Positions 18,034 to 28,843 of a stretch of 64,000 bases of DNA are shown here, piece after piece. Source of the stretch: Effrenium voratum (Eukaryota > Sar > Dinophyceae > Suessiales > Symbiodiniaceae). Position 1 is the stretch's first letter. The number at the start of each line of letters is the position of its first letter. A program made the translations under genes and the position numbers. The stretch lies in contig CAUJNA010001592.1 in the NCBI GenBank assembly GCA_963377175.1, forward strand, positions 1 to 64,000, written 5' to 3'. The notes beneath the pieces were generated by a model that saw only the letters and a list, made by a program, of their open reading frames with translations, was not told the DNA's origin and did no database searches.

Positions 18034-19330
18034 GGCTGCAAACATGCCGCCTCCTCGAGCCAGAAACACGGCTAGTGCCAAAGACTTGGTGAAGTGCTTC
18101 AGATCTCACTTCAAAGACCTGGACCCGGCAGCTTTCAGCACAGTATGAGGGCTTGCTGGCAGACATCATGGATGAGACAGTTCGGCCTTCAGAGTCTGTG
18201 CTGAGGGACGGCTTGGTCAGATCTTATGACGTCAGTGGCAAGGATGCTCGCGCAGTGGCAAGGGACATATCTGCTTGCTTCAAGCATTTGAGGAGCAAGC
18301 TGCAGTCCAGCAGTTCCGGGAAGAAGCTCACGCCCAGTGTGTGGAGGCTTGTGTCGAAGCTCAAGCAGCTTACAGGGCAAGGCACTCCGCAGAAAGCCAT
18401 GGATCCCATGAAAGAACGCGAGCCCGTCGAGACACCTGGCGCAGCACAGGCTCTTCCTGCAGGTGACCCTGCACCCTTTAAGCCAAGCAGACGATACCGT
18501 TTCAAAAGGAAGGCTACAGCATCGAGCGAGATTTCAGCATGTACTGGTCTTCCAGCCACTGTCCAGTAATGCATCAGTTTACATGAGCAGCTGCCAGGCC
18601 GCTGAACGTGGGAGATCAGACCCGTGACTCAGATTCAGAATGTTTTGGTTGTGAAAGACTTGGAGGAAGAGGATCTCCAGGCAGCTGCTGCAATCCCTTT
18701 GGCAAAAGCGTACTTTGACCCCAGCCAGGGCTGCTATGTCAAAGCCTTGGAAGGAGGCAAGTGCATTCATGGCGAGTTGAAGGAAGGAGCAGCTTGGTTT
18801 TGCATGGTTCACTTCCCAGACGAAGAGCCATTTGAGAGCCAAGTCCCGAATCTATGGCTGTCGAGTCGCAAAAGCGCGCCGGCTTTCAAGTTCTCCAAGC
18901 GCGGCAAGGCCGCCTTCGGAAAGGCCAAGAAGAAGGCGAAGCGAGCCGCAGAGCCTGCGGAAAGGAGGCAGAGGCTACTGTGGGATCCAGCGAGTCCGGC
19001 GAGAGCAACCAGGAGTTGCTAGCAGCCGCGCCTCTGGAGCTGGAGTCTTGGAACGGGTACCCTCTAGCTGGTATGCCGCAGGAGGCGCTGCCGCCTCCCG
19101 GATGCTCAGGCCTGCACTCCTACACCGTGAAGGCTCTGATCCTTGGCACTAGTGTGAGTATAGATGTTCTCATGCGAGGCAAGGCCTTTTACATAAAAAG
19201 ACCAGAAAACTGCAAGGGGCAGCACCGCTGGTCGAAGCACAGCAGCATCACGGAGTGCTGGGTTCAGTGCCTTGAAAAAATCAAGGACACACTAAGGGAC
19301 GAGAAGGACGCTGTGCCAAATTTGGAGTGA
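18034..19330 (+). pseudogene. Broken copy of transposon gene A
   Basis: Equivalent to the E2 gene at 31546-32869. It starts at MAANMPPPRARN (about 18031-18066), has a 23-bp deletion near 18138, further small changes near 18530-18630, and a one-base loss near 18960. The C-terminal frame (YTVKALILG to KDAVPNLE, ending 19330) is open. At about 18990 it keeps two bases that E2 has lost. Non-functional in this copy. Confidence 0.8.
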
Positions 19331-19600
19331 ACATTGCATTTGAACAAACAAACTGGATCGCTTAAAAAGGCCTGCCCCCGCAGACCATGCCGTTTTTGGA
19401 TTTGCATGACGTTTTGAGCAGCATGAATTGTTTGCAAGATTTTTTGGGGTTTGTTGAGTTGCATGACCTTGTGTGTTTGTGCGTTGCATGAGCGTTTGGA
19501 CCACAGCCATTTTTATGCGCGCACCCTTTCAGGACTTTGCTGGCAAGCATGCATGTATATGCAGTTGTTGATGTCACTTGTGCCTTGTGCATGGTGCAGG

Positions 19601-19845
19601 CCTCCTTGGCAGGAGGGTATAGCTTGATCTCTTTTGTGCAGGCCGCGCCGCGTCGAAGGTTGCCAGATCTTCTTGTGCATGGCCAGGACTGATCCTTCAG
19701 GAAGTTTCTTTGTGAAGGCCATCCTCCTTGGCAGGAGGAATTCAATGTTGAAGTGCAGTTGCCGCGCATGCATGCGTGCCCTGACTTAGTCTGCAGGTGA
19801 TGATGCCAGCATCTGCCGGCCCAAAGTCTCCTTGGAGGAGACAGG
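19601..19845. repeat. CCTCC-N6-GGAGG hairpins
   Basis: Hairpins at 19601-19616 and 19723-19738 have the stem CCTCC/GGAGG and the loop TTGGCA; a third with GTCTCC/GGAGAC lies at about 19829-19845. The same stem recurs in E2. Confidence 0.75.
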
Positions 19846-19991
19846 GTTGCGCACGAGCTCTTTGTTAACTCATTGCTTTGTTCTGAGATGCTTTGGCCAT
19901 GTTGCTTGCATGACAAATGTGCGCTTGTTGGCAGATATGTTTTTTTGTCATAAACAATCCTTAAAGTTAAATAAGCACTTTTGGAGGCTCT

Positions 19992-19994
<3 letters not shown>

Positions 19995-20032
<38 letters not shown>
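19995..20032. repeat. (AG)19 microsatellite
   Basis: A perfect dinucleotide tract immediately to the right of the E1 terminus. Confidence 0.95.
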
Positions 20033-20035
<3 letters not shown>

Positions 20036-20276
20036 TTTACGGGGATGGCGATATTTTGTTTTGCACCTTGCGTTGCAACTTGTATCGTGTGTTTGGCTCA
20101 ATGCAGTAACACTTGCCTCAAGATGAAATGAATGCAGCCACGTTGTTTAAGTTCACATGATGTTGATCTTGAAGACAAACATGTGTTTTTTTGCATGAAG
20201 TGCTTTCAAAGAGACAAGGACATCATACAACTGGTCATTGCTTTGTCGACGGAGCTTTCAGGGCTCATTCCTGGCC

Positions 20277-22230
20277 ATGGATGACATTGCAGATGGTCCC
20301 GCTCTGAAGAAGCAGAGGCTGTCAGAGGTTAGGCCGGGCAACTTGGCCCAGTTAGGTATGCAGATCCAACCGGTCTGCTCAGAAAGTCAGGTGGACGCAG
20401 TGAGGAAGCGTTTTTCCTCGCTGACAAAGGAGGAATTAAGGAAAGCTTTGCCTAACGCGCTGGATTATGCAATCAATAATGACATCGAAGACGACAACCA
20501 GCGAACGCGAGTAGTTCTGGTGCTGCGCAGTGCCATTCACGACACCTCACCCCCGGCACCCGTGGCTTTAACATAATCAAAATGTTTGTTTCATTCCCTT
20601 TTCTAGATTTTTTTGTTTCGTTCCTCTCTGGTTCTTAGGTATGTTTGTTTGAGTGGTTTATTTGCTTGTGTTTGGGGTGATTGCTAGTTACTTGTTTTGT
20701 TGGTTTGCTTTCACTGCACTGCTCAGGACCCTGGATATCAAGATGAACTTTGCCATTGGCTGGATGAGGCTGTGTCCAAGACACCGAAGCCCAGCAACTG
20801 GGAAGCTGACACCGCGTGCAGGAGTTTGCGCGCAATATTCTGGGAAAGAGGGACATGAATAAAAGGCTGGTTCTGCGAAAGTGTTACATGGACATGTGTA
20901 GCCTTGTCCACAAATGGTTGCTTCACAATTTCTCCCAAGAGGACATGGGCGTTTTCGTCATTACAGGCACTCCCGGCATTGGGAATTTGGCTGAAGAGGG
21001 CATCAACATCGTCATCCAGCTGGGCAAGGAGTGGTGGTCGCGTGTTGCAGGTCAAACCATGACGCTCAATGAAAAAAAGCCAGTTACACTTCTTAAAGTT
21101 CCGAAGGCTGTTCTGTTGGCGGACCCAGTTGGCGGTGGGAACTCCCAGCCTGTTGACCCTCGCATGTGCGGTTGCACTATTATTTTCACCTCGCCACAGC
21201 AGAAGAACTACGTCGTGTTTGGAAGCAGGCTGAAGGTCGTTCAAAGCGCTTTTTCATGCCAGTTTGGTCAGAAGAGGAGGTGCTGAACCATTGGAAAGCT
21301 GGGGGCATACTGCAGATTTGCAAGGAAGAAGCAGACGTGAAGAAGGCATATTCCATGATTGGAGGGAGTGTGCGATACTTGCACAAATTGCTGGTGGCAG
21401 TAGCCGAGAATAAGACCACTCTGGAAGAGGAAGCAAAGCAGATGATTCGCGACTGCGTCGTGAAGTGCACGTTTGAAGACTTGTGTCAGGCTGCTGACAG
21501 TGGCGGTGCAGACATAGATGCGCAGAACAACAGGAGCAAGATGAGTCGGGTGCTTCACATCCATTCGGATGCCAAGTTTCAGACGCCCAATGTGAAGTTG
21601 ATTGAGTCCGAGGTTGTTCTCAACATTTTGTGTGACCAACTGGCAGAGAAGCAACGGAAAGCTCTTCCTGACCTTATCAGGGCAAGTTTGAATATCAGCC
21701 CTTTGGGCACACTGTGCGGTCGGCTATTTCAGATGCATGTCGCCGAGGTTTGCAAATCCAAGAAGGTGGAGCTTGTTTGCACTGCATTGAAGACGAATAA
21801 GGACAGGACAGAGTCAGCTGCAGTCAAAATTTGCATCCCGACCCTTCAGAAGATGCTCAAGAAGTTGGGTGACCAGCCACCACCAAAGCCTTTGCCAGAA
21901 TTTGATGAGAATTGCTTGCATTGTCCTGAATCTGAGACATTCCCAGCCGCTGATTTTTTCTTTGTTGCCAACGAGGGCAAGAACATCACGCTTTGGCTAC
22001 TGCAGGTCACGAAGGCGAAAAGTCACGACTGCAAGATTGATGCTTCTTACAAGCAGTTCAACAACTATTTCCAACTGAATGGAGTCAAGAGCATCAAGTG
22101 GGTTGTAGTCGCTCCTGAAGGTGACATTGCAGAAGGATATGCGTCTAAGCAGAAGGTTGTCGGCACATGGGGTGTTTCGGAGAAATGCAAGGTCAACGTT
22201 GAGCAGTATGTGAGTTCATGGAAGGTATGA
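20277..22230 (+). CDS. Crinkler/RHS-type P-loop NTPase with C-terminal nuclease-like domain
   Basis: Pieces in order: 20277-20576 (MDDIADGP, helical), a T-rich probable intron ending CTGCTCAG near 20726, DEAVSKTPKPSNWEAD, then 20816-21210 with GVFVITGTPGIGNL (P-loop position, about 20948), VLLADPV (Walker B-like), CTIIFTSPQQKNY, and, after a frame change near 21205, RFFMPVWSEEEV, MIGGSVRYL and finally FFFVANEGKNITLWLLQVTKAKSH (in two parts: FFFVANEG and LWLLQVTKAKSH). These are the ordered hallmarks of the CR family: an STAND-like NTPase and a restriction-endonuclease-fold domain with the Q.T..SH end. Unusual: the P-loop Lys is replaced (GIGNL, not GKS/GKT). CR proteins are transposon-linked and in oomycetes act as secreted effectors; no secretion signal is seen here. 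Confidence 0.7.
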
Positions 22231-22930
22231 TCTTGACTCGCTCAAGCGACCGAAATGCTGTGAAAAATGGTGGGGTGGGGGAGCGGCGGTGTTGGAAAAC
22301 CGGATTTGCAATATGTTTGCAATCCCAGCGCCGGACGTTGCAGTTCCAACGGCTGTTTTTGCAGTTCCAACGGCAATTTTTGCTGTTTCTGTGTCAGTTT
22401 CGGCAGTGTCTAGGGCGTCTGTCTACTGAAGCCTTGTTCAATCCACATTTTGCCATCCATATTTACTGGGATTTCTTTCCAGATTTGGGTTAACGGTTTC
22501 ATTTCTCCCTTTTCCATTGGTTAACCATTTTTCGGGGCGAACATAGGGTTCTTTTTTAGACTGTTCGTATTTGTTGGAAATGGGAAAGGGTCTCAGGTTG
22601 GATCAAGGGAGAAATTATTGAGATCTTGGGGTTGCGATCTTGGGAATGAAAAAATGTTGGTATGTAGCTTGGATTTTTTTGGTGGGATTTGTTGAGGTGG
22701 TATGTAGTTATGACTGTTGTTATTGAATGAGTGTAAGGGTGATGTTGAGATGGGGTAAGAAATGAAGATGGGTGTATGAATATGTGTTTTTTGGTGTTGG
22801 ATTGGTTGGGTGATTGAATTTGAATGTTGAAAATAGGCTGTTTTAGTGGGTGTACTTGAATTGTGCCCAAAAGTGTGGGGGGGACCCTGGGACCGGATGG
22901 CAAAATGCGGACGGGAAAGCCCCTGTCTAA
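22231..22930. other. No gene recognised; T/G-rich intergenic DNA
   Basis: Low-complexity TTGGGTGATTGAATTTG-like sequence. Overlapping minus-strand frames here are rich in Ile/Pro/Thr/Ser and look non-coding. GCAGTTCCAACGGC is repeated near 22350. Confidence 0.5.
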
Positions 22931-23844
22931 CTGTTACATCCCGAAGTTCGGCGACGTGAGCGATGTGCATATGCCATGGGCGTACGCATCTATTGTTGAC
23001 CCCAAGTACTTTCCCAAGGGTGCCGGCCTCGAACAGGTGGACGTGATGCAGCTTGGCAAGAGCGTCAATTTCTGCGTTGCCCCCTTTGACGGTGCTCCAC
23101 TATGCAAGATTGGCGACGATCGCTCGGTATTTGACGAAAGATCAAGCAAACCAGCTGTCTCACAACCTATGCAGAGTCCTTCGGCACAAAATCGGCAATT
23201 GCCGAGGAAGTGTTTTCAGATGCGATGAAGGTGGATGGGTCGACATCGACGCAGTCATTGACGACCGAAATAACGACATATTCCCACCTTCAACTTCGAG
23301 AGCAAAACGATACATGGGCATCATGGAAGTGATCAAGTGGCAGGAGTCCGGACACAAGAAATCGAGGTTTCAGGTCCTGGCAGCAAGGTTTCCAAGCGTC
23401 ATGAACCCGAATGACATGAAGGCGGCCAGGGAGGAGATGAACTATGCTGGCCTGGATCGGGATGACATCGACAGGATGTTCAACAGATGCGATGGATGGT
23501 ACAGACCTTGGTGCATCCGAGTCACAACTGGTCACAGTGATTTTGGATTCATGAGCTCATTCGCACTGGCAAATAGGTATTCCGCAAGAATGGGTGATTC
23601 TCTCGGAGGAGCATTCCTTGACGTATGTGGAGAACCTGCCGAGCAATCTGAGTATAGGAATGTGCTTCGATTTGTGGATGCATGTTTCTGCCTTGATTGG
23701 ACCTGGCAAGTTTCACAATGAATGGACGGTGTAGCAATAGTGAATGAAAGAGTGTTCGACACAGTTTCGTAGCTGAAGCCGTGGCCATTGGAACGTTTTG
23801 TGGTGTTTGGACCGCATGATGAACAATGCGACCCAAATGGGGGA
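22931..23844 (+). pseudogene. 3' internal remnant of a relative of the giant retroelement
   Basis: Matches 49485-50200 of the 18-kb element: CYIPKFGDVSDVHMP, DVMQLGKSVNFC, NQLSHNLCRVLRHKIGNCRGS, GGWVDIDAVI and IRVTTGHSDFGFMSS, i.e. the N-terminal half of the Tpt1-like domain. It then jumps to the equivalent of about 52285-52477, so about 2.1 kb is deleted. At 23066-23090 it reads through in frame where the 18-kb element has lost a base; it has its own frame break near 23135. The 3' end has the same CCCAAATGGGGGA purine tract before the LTR. Confidence 0.85.
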
Positions 23845-24137
23845 TGTTAAAACCCTCCTGGCCCCGTGCCTACATTGGGAAGCAGTTCTGAGGTCCGTGT
23901 TTGTGTTGCTTACAAGGTTCCACTGATTGCCATTTGGCTCAAGTCACAAGTGAGGTTCAAGATCTTATGTGAAGCTGCGTTCATACGTGATCGGCAATTG
24001 AGAGCGGAAAACACTTCGCCTGCGCTGCATTTGTCAGGACCACTGTTGTAACTATTATTCCTTCTCCCTTACAACATTTGCACGGGTTCGGCTATAACGG
24101 TTTGACCGTTTTCACCTTTCTACGTGGTTGGTATTTA
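23845..24137 (+). mobile_element. Truncated LTR related to the giant retroelement
   Basis: Starts TGTTAAAACCCTC like the 346-bp LTRs at 34766 and 52478 and is recognisable through CTACGTGGTTGGTATT (about 24135), then is cut off, about 293 of 346 bases. It is clearly diverged from them, so it is a separate, older family member. It keeps the spliced-leader-like block at 23929-23943 exactly. Confidence 0.85.
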
Positions 24138-24728
24138 CAGCTGGACGGCGTCCAGCTCGTGCTGGTTGCGCAGCCTCCAGCAGCAGAGGAACTGCTGATT
24201 GACCCGCACGGCTGCGCTGATGAGCCTCAGCTTCTGGGAGCTCACCCAGGTGCTGATTTGCATGTGCCGGCCTCGGATGAAGAGCGTGTCAAGGGCGCTG
24301 TGGGCCTTGTGCAGCTGCGGGGTGTCGGCGAAGTCGTCGATGACTACAAGCACCTGGTAGAGTTTCTTCATTTCCAACTTCTTGGACGTCTTGGTGATCT
24401 TACGCTGCCTCTGGATGATGCTCCGCAGCGCAGCCTCGTCCCACTTGTCCCAGTAGGCCTGCTCTTTCTCCGTGTTCACCCCAAGGTCCAGCTCGATGTA
24501 CTTCTTGACGGGGATCCAGCCGTCGTCGATGTTCACGCTGGGACTGAAGATGTAGATTTTCTCAAAGACTCCGCGATATTGCTCCAGAATCATGCTGATC
24601 AGCGCCACGGTCTTGCCGGATTTTGATGGTCCGAGGAAGATGCCCGTGCGTGGCACCAGGGGCGCCACGGGGTCCGAGGGCTGTTTGCTGCTGTGTTCTG
24701 GCGTGGGGAATACCTTGATCTTCCCCAC
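24135..24728 (-). CDS. Polinton/virophage-type DNA-packaging ATPase (FtsK-HerA fold), C-terminally cut
   Basis: Starts at 24728 (MGKIKVFPTPEH); 197 residues. Walker A is GPSKSGKT at residues 33-40, followed by KIYIFSPSVNIDDGW as in A32/Polinton packaging ATPases. Walker B is VLVVIDDFAD at about residues 128-137, and TLFIRGRHMQISTWVSSQ is the sensor-like strand after it. These ATPases pump viral DNA into capsids. The frame ends at a TAA supplied at the border with the truncated LTR (24135-24137), so the C-terminus is probably lost. It is further evidence for Polinton-like viral DNA in this region, 10 kb from the integrase and fibre fragments. Confidence 0.75.
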   Translation of the reverse strand: MGKIKVFPTPEHSSKQPSDPVAPLVPRTGIFLGPSKSGKTVALISMILEQYRGVFEKIYIFSPSVNIDDGWIPVKKYIELDLGVNTEKEQAYWDKWDEAALRSIIQRQRKITKTSKKLEMKKLYQVLVVIDDFADTPQLHKAHSALDTLFIRGRHMQISTWVSSQKLRLISAAVRVNQQFLCCWRLRNQHELDAVQL

Positions 24729-24872
24729 GAGTTTGTTCCTTTGCGTTACTTGCCAAATTTGAAGCCGGGAAGCCGGGCGGCGAGACAGGGAGATATGCTG
24801 TATTTACGGCATCACTCCCTGAGTTTTCCGGATAAAGCTAAAGGCCGGCACACGTGTGAAGAGTGCGCCGGG
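24729..24872. other. Short spacer upstream of the ATPase gene
   Basis: Would hold the ATPase promoter region; no motif recognised. GC-rich, grading into the hairpin array. Confidence 0.4.
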
Positions 24873-25064
24873 GCAATCCTGCTGCCAACGCAGGATTGAG
24901 TGGAGCAATCCTGTTGTCAACGCAGGATTGAGTGGAGCAAGCCTGTTGTCAACGCAGGATTGAGTGGAGCAATCCTGTTGTCAACGCAGGATTGAGTGGA
25001 GCAATCCTGTTGCCAACGCAGGATTGAGTGGAGCAATCCTGTGCTCGGCGCAGGATTGAGCTGA
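24873..25064. repeat. 32-bp hairpin minisatellite, six units
   Basis: Units start at 24873, 24905, 24937, 24969, 25001 and 25033. Each is CAATCCTG, a 9-base loop (TTGTCAACG in most), CAGGATTG and a 7-base spacer (AGTGGAG). Unit 3 has CAAGCCTG. Stem and period equal those of the array at 13023-13150 while loop and spacer differ. Confidence 0.9.
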
Positions 25065-25144
25065 AAACCAACAGTGGTAGTGATGCGGTCCCCATCACAT
25101 CGCTGGCAGCAGGATGTTTCGGGCAAAATCGGAAGCTTGGAGCG

Positions 25145-25237
25145 GCGAAGTCGGAACTCCGACCTCGGTGGGAGAGCAAAGTCGGAATTCCGACCTCGGT
25201 GGGAGAGCGAAGTCGGAATTCCGACCTCGGTGGACTT
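25145..25237. repeat. 31-bp tandem repeat centred on GTCGGAATTCCGAC, three units
   Basis: Each unit contains a 14-base palindrome (first unit GTCGGAACTCCGAC) and the spacer CTCGGTGGGAGAGC. Adjacent to the previous array. Confidence 0.85.
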
Positions 25238-25240
25238 TTA

Positions 25241-25292
25241 GACCGAAGCCGCGGAGCCGGCCTCGCTCAGACCGAAGCCGCGGAGCCGGCCT
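25241..25292. repeat. Direct repeat AGACCGAAGCCGCGGAGCCGGC, two units
   Basis: Two 27-bp copies (given here without the last bases) end exactly at the left terminus of transposon E2; E2 may have inserted at the repeat edge. Confidence 0.7.
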
Positions 25293-25537
25293 CCCAGAGC
25301 CTCCAAAAGTGATTATTTAACTTTAAGGATTGTTTATGACAAAAAAATTAAGCAATCATTGTCTAATTAAGCATTGTAGAAACAGTGCTTAATTAAGCAT
25401 TGTTGCTTCTGAGTTGTGCAACTTTCAATATATATGGAATGCGCTTTTTTTTTTTTCATAATTTCATTTTACACCGTTTTCTGTTTTGTATATTGCTAGC
25501 AAGAACCTCTGAAGCTCGCTGCCCTGCGCTATATACT

Positions 25538-28332
25538 TCACATGTCCAGTCTAGGCACCTTGTTGGCAGCAAGAAATCTCAGCAATGTCGCTTTGGAAAC
25601 TGCTGCCATGGAAAACTTTCCTCCTCTTCGTCTGGCCAGCAATGCCAATGTGTGGCCAAACGACTCATCTCGATATGTCCAAGTGTGCGCAGGATTGGTT
25701 CTGGACCTAGCCAGCTCCAGAAATAAGTGCCCTTTGGGCTTCACTCGAAACAAAATATCTTCCCCAAAGAAACTTTCCAAGGTGCGCATGAGCAACAGAA
25801 ACTTCTGCGCTGCTCGTAGGAATTTGTCAGCGTCCCAGTTCGCCGCACTCAAGCAAGCGTACATAGCTTGCAAGTGCTTGCAACCCTGCAGCATAGCTGA
25901 CTCATGAGGTATGCTTGCGTCCATGTATTGAGTGGCCAGCTGCAAACAGCACGGCACCAAAGCTCTGCTCTCTCCTGCTTTGACTCGAAGCTTTGGAACT
26001 TTCTTCTTTCCCTTGACTTCGCGTCTCAACATGGTTGGGAGAAGCTTTGGCAACCTGTCTTGAACCTTGTTGTCTTTGTAGAACTGCTGAATATCACGAA
26101 ACAGCTTGGCGCATCTGACGCGCATGGAAACTCCTGCGATCTTCTGCTGCTGAATGTAAAAAAGCAAGCAGCCATGCCAGTCAGCCGTCACCCCCAAGTC
26201 GCAGCAGTGAAGGAAATCCACCTTGCAGCTCTGAGTAGTGAAGCCAGGAACTGAAAAGAGAGCTGAAATCAGTTTTCCAGACTGCTGCTGCCTCAAGAAG
26301 AAATCCATCGCCGAAATCAAAGGATACCTGAGCAGACGAAAGCCAGCGCAAGAATTCTTAAGAGCAGGCTAGCCTGCTAGGGCTGCGTCATGCCTATACG
26401 AATGAACCACAAATTTTATAAGCCCTTATCTAACAATCTCAGACAAGACGCTTCTCAAATGTTGCGTTGCTGAAATCTTTCAAGTCAGTCTTGGTGGCGT
26501 TGCAAAGCCAGCAGATATGCCCCTTGGCAGACCAGCTTGGAAAATCTAGTACCTCCTTGTACATTGACCAGTCTCCTCTCATCTCTGCCAGAGCTGCGCA
26601 CACTCCCACTGGTTTGCCTGCCAACTTTTTTCTATAGGCATCACTCTTGTTGAATTCCTGCGTGTGCCTCTGCTGAGGCATTTTGTCTACTAATAAGATC
26701 CTGAAGCTCCAAGCCAGTGCCTCAAAAATGCACTCATATGTCTTTCCCTTAGCTCGCATCGCCTTCGGAAAAGCACACAAGGGCACTCTCAAGCCCTTTT
26801 CCCCAAACAAGCACAATGTAATGGTCTCCAGAGTCTGCGATCTGTCAGAATTGAATGGGACTCCATCGATCCATAGCCCCAAGAGCAGCACCTTATCATC
26901 CTTGGCCAAGTCGAAATTTGCTAAATGCTGCTCCAGGTCGGGCCGTTCAGCCAAGATTGCCCGTTGGTGCTCCAGCAAGACCCGAGGGTCATTCACCTTC
27001 AACAGCGCGTGAACCACTTCATACGGCATCAGCATGCACAGCTTGGATTTCTCCTCTGCGTCCGTAGCCTCATTGAAGGCTGTGACTTGCAGCGCAGACG
27101 GCGCAGGCCATTTTGTGTTTCGAAAACACTTTCGCAGCAAATTTCTGTAAGCATTCTTGCCTGGCGCCACCTGCAAATCTTGGATGTGCTGCGTTCCAGC
27201 CAAGGAAGCGTTGCCTAATACTCTGGCTGACCTTTGTCCAGATAAGTCATTGTTTAAAAAAATGTCAATCATGTCTGCTCGAAACCTTTTCTCCGGAGGA
27301 ATGTCATTCACTTCCTCGCATGGCAGTGTCCTTTTGTTGTACATCTCCTCCAACAAGGAGGCTCTTCTGCCTTGCCCTACCAAACAAGTGCACACTTGAA
27401 AGTTATGGCGCTTTAGAGGCGAGCGCTTAAGAGATTTAGCTTTGCTTTATCTTATTTTGAACTGTGACTGCAGTGATTGTGGGCCAACTTCAAACTACAG
27501 CTTGAGCCAACCGGCCAAGAAAATATAAGAGGCATGCAGACACATGCGCGAAGCATGATCTCAATGACTCGATCTGCTGCTTTTTCGTCCATCTCTAGGA
27601 CAAGCCTGCAAACAAAATCCACAGGCGTGGCTCCTGTACTATATCTTCTCAGGAGAGCAAACTCTTGCTTGTTTTGTAGATCAGCTTCACTGCTTTCTCG
27701 TGCATGCTTGCCTTCTCATTCAATTCCTTCAGCTGGGCAAGCAGATCTGGCACCTCCTGCTGCTTGTCGGTTGGAAAGGGAACGGCCAGCTGCGTCCTCA
27801 CCTCTGACAAAAAGCCAGACAACTGCTGGTCAGCGTTCTCCAACTCTCCTAGCTTTTAGCTGTTATCCTTCAGGCCAGCGATCTCTGCTGTCAGGAGCTT
27901 TAAGTCCTCCAACAGCTTGCTGAGGCGAACCCTCGCAGCTTGCAGGCTCTTTGACTCAGACTTGGCCTCAGACAAAGACGCAGACATGCCATGCTCAGCT
28001 GCAGAAGAACTGGCCAACTCTGGTCGGCCCAGCAAGTCCAAAGCCATCTTTTGGCTTGCCTTGCCCTTCATGCCCGCAGCAGTGCTTGACATGCTGCTGC
28101 TTGTCCTTGTGCCCTCAGTGTTCTTCTTGCCCTTGGTGTAAACAAAAAGGTACTTGTGCAACTGCTTGAACTTTGAGTGCTCTTGCACCTGCCTCGAGTG
28201 GCCAAAGCTCTTCTCAGATTTGGAGAGGATCTCCTCCAAAATCTCATCCTTGTCGTCATTTTCTGACAGGCCGGCTGTGTCAATATGCTCGATTTCCAAA
28301 CTATGCGCCCGAGCCTTTTTGTTTTGGCACAC
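25538..28332 (-). CDS. E2 transposase, putative DDE type, several exons
   Basis: Minus-strand segments: 28332-27649 (coiled, Lys/Glu-rich, one in-frame TAA at about 27858), a short coding piece about 27640-27490 (PVDFVCRLVLEMDEKAADRV), an AT-rich probable intron, 27395-26439, a probable intron of about 115 bp ending CTGCTCAG near 26330, and 26320-25538. Together about 850 residues. Motifs: LGLWIDGVPFNSD (acidic site), SAKGHICWLC (C-x2-C) and VDFLHCCDLGVTADWHG. The same order appears in the intact protein at 3492-5555. The D...D/H pattern suggests an RNase-H-like DDE transposase related to CACTA/KDZ groups (inference). The TAA may mean this copy is inactive. Confidence 0.6.
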
Positions 28333-28843
28333 TCCAATGCCAAGCTCAGCCTCTGAAACCGTACATCCTTCTGAGATCTTCTAGTTCGTTTCTACCTGGC
28401 CCAAAATTATCTCCAGCATTGGGCAGGCTTTGCTGCAAACTACTCAGGAGACTTGGCGATGGTACAATGTTCTCAGGCAACCTGTACCAAGGCGTCCTGC
28501 TCTCCCAGCCTGACTGATGAAGGCTTACATGACAGATTGTTCCTGCCAAATTGCTCCAGTAGCTTAGCAGCACGGGATCCCCATCAGGCCATACCATGGC
28601 TGACAACTGTGAGGATCTGGCTAAAACAAACCAGAATGGCTGCAAACCATCGCCTCACAAGGGCAAACTCAATCCTACCTGATTCAAACTTCATAGATTC
28701 ATGTCAAATGTATAGCACTACTGTAATCCTTCAAAATGCAATGTATACACCAAACAAAAATAAACAACTATATCAAGTCACAACCCCATCCCGGGTTGCC
28801 TGCACCCACAAAATATATTATATTACTCCCACACCCGGACAAT

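Larger units (their letters stand above)
17544..19994 (+). mobile_element. Transposon copy E1: 2.45-kb internally deleted derivative of E2
   Basis: Ends are CCCAGAGCTTCCAAAAGT at 17544 and ACTTTTGGAGGCTCTGGG at 19994, an 18-bp terminal inverted repeat with one mismatch. Subterminal DNA is AT-rich with many GCTTAATTAAGC palindromes. Collinear but inverted with respect to E2 (25293-33364): E1 17544-19940 matches E2 33364-30991 and E1's last 55 bases match E2's other end at 25293-25347. E1 lacks the 5.6 kb between. It inserted beside an (AG)n tract, so a short AG target duplication cannot be told from the microsatellite. It keeps only a broken copy of gene A. Confidence 0.85.

Noticed and set aside
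22556..22970. Minus-strand frames rich in Ile/Pro/Thr
   Set aside because: They are translations of a low-complexity T/G tract; no start context or motif.
24693..24899. Plus-strand frame opposite the ATPase start
   Set aside because: It runs into the hairpin array and shows no domain; probably a shadow.
24873..25064. CRISPR-like look of the 32-bp array
   Set aside because: Units are continuous with no unique spacers, the genome is eukaryotic, and no cas gene is present.
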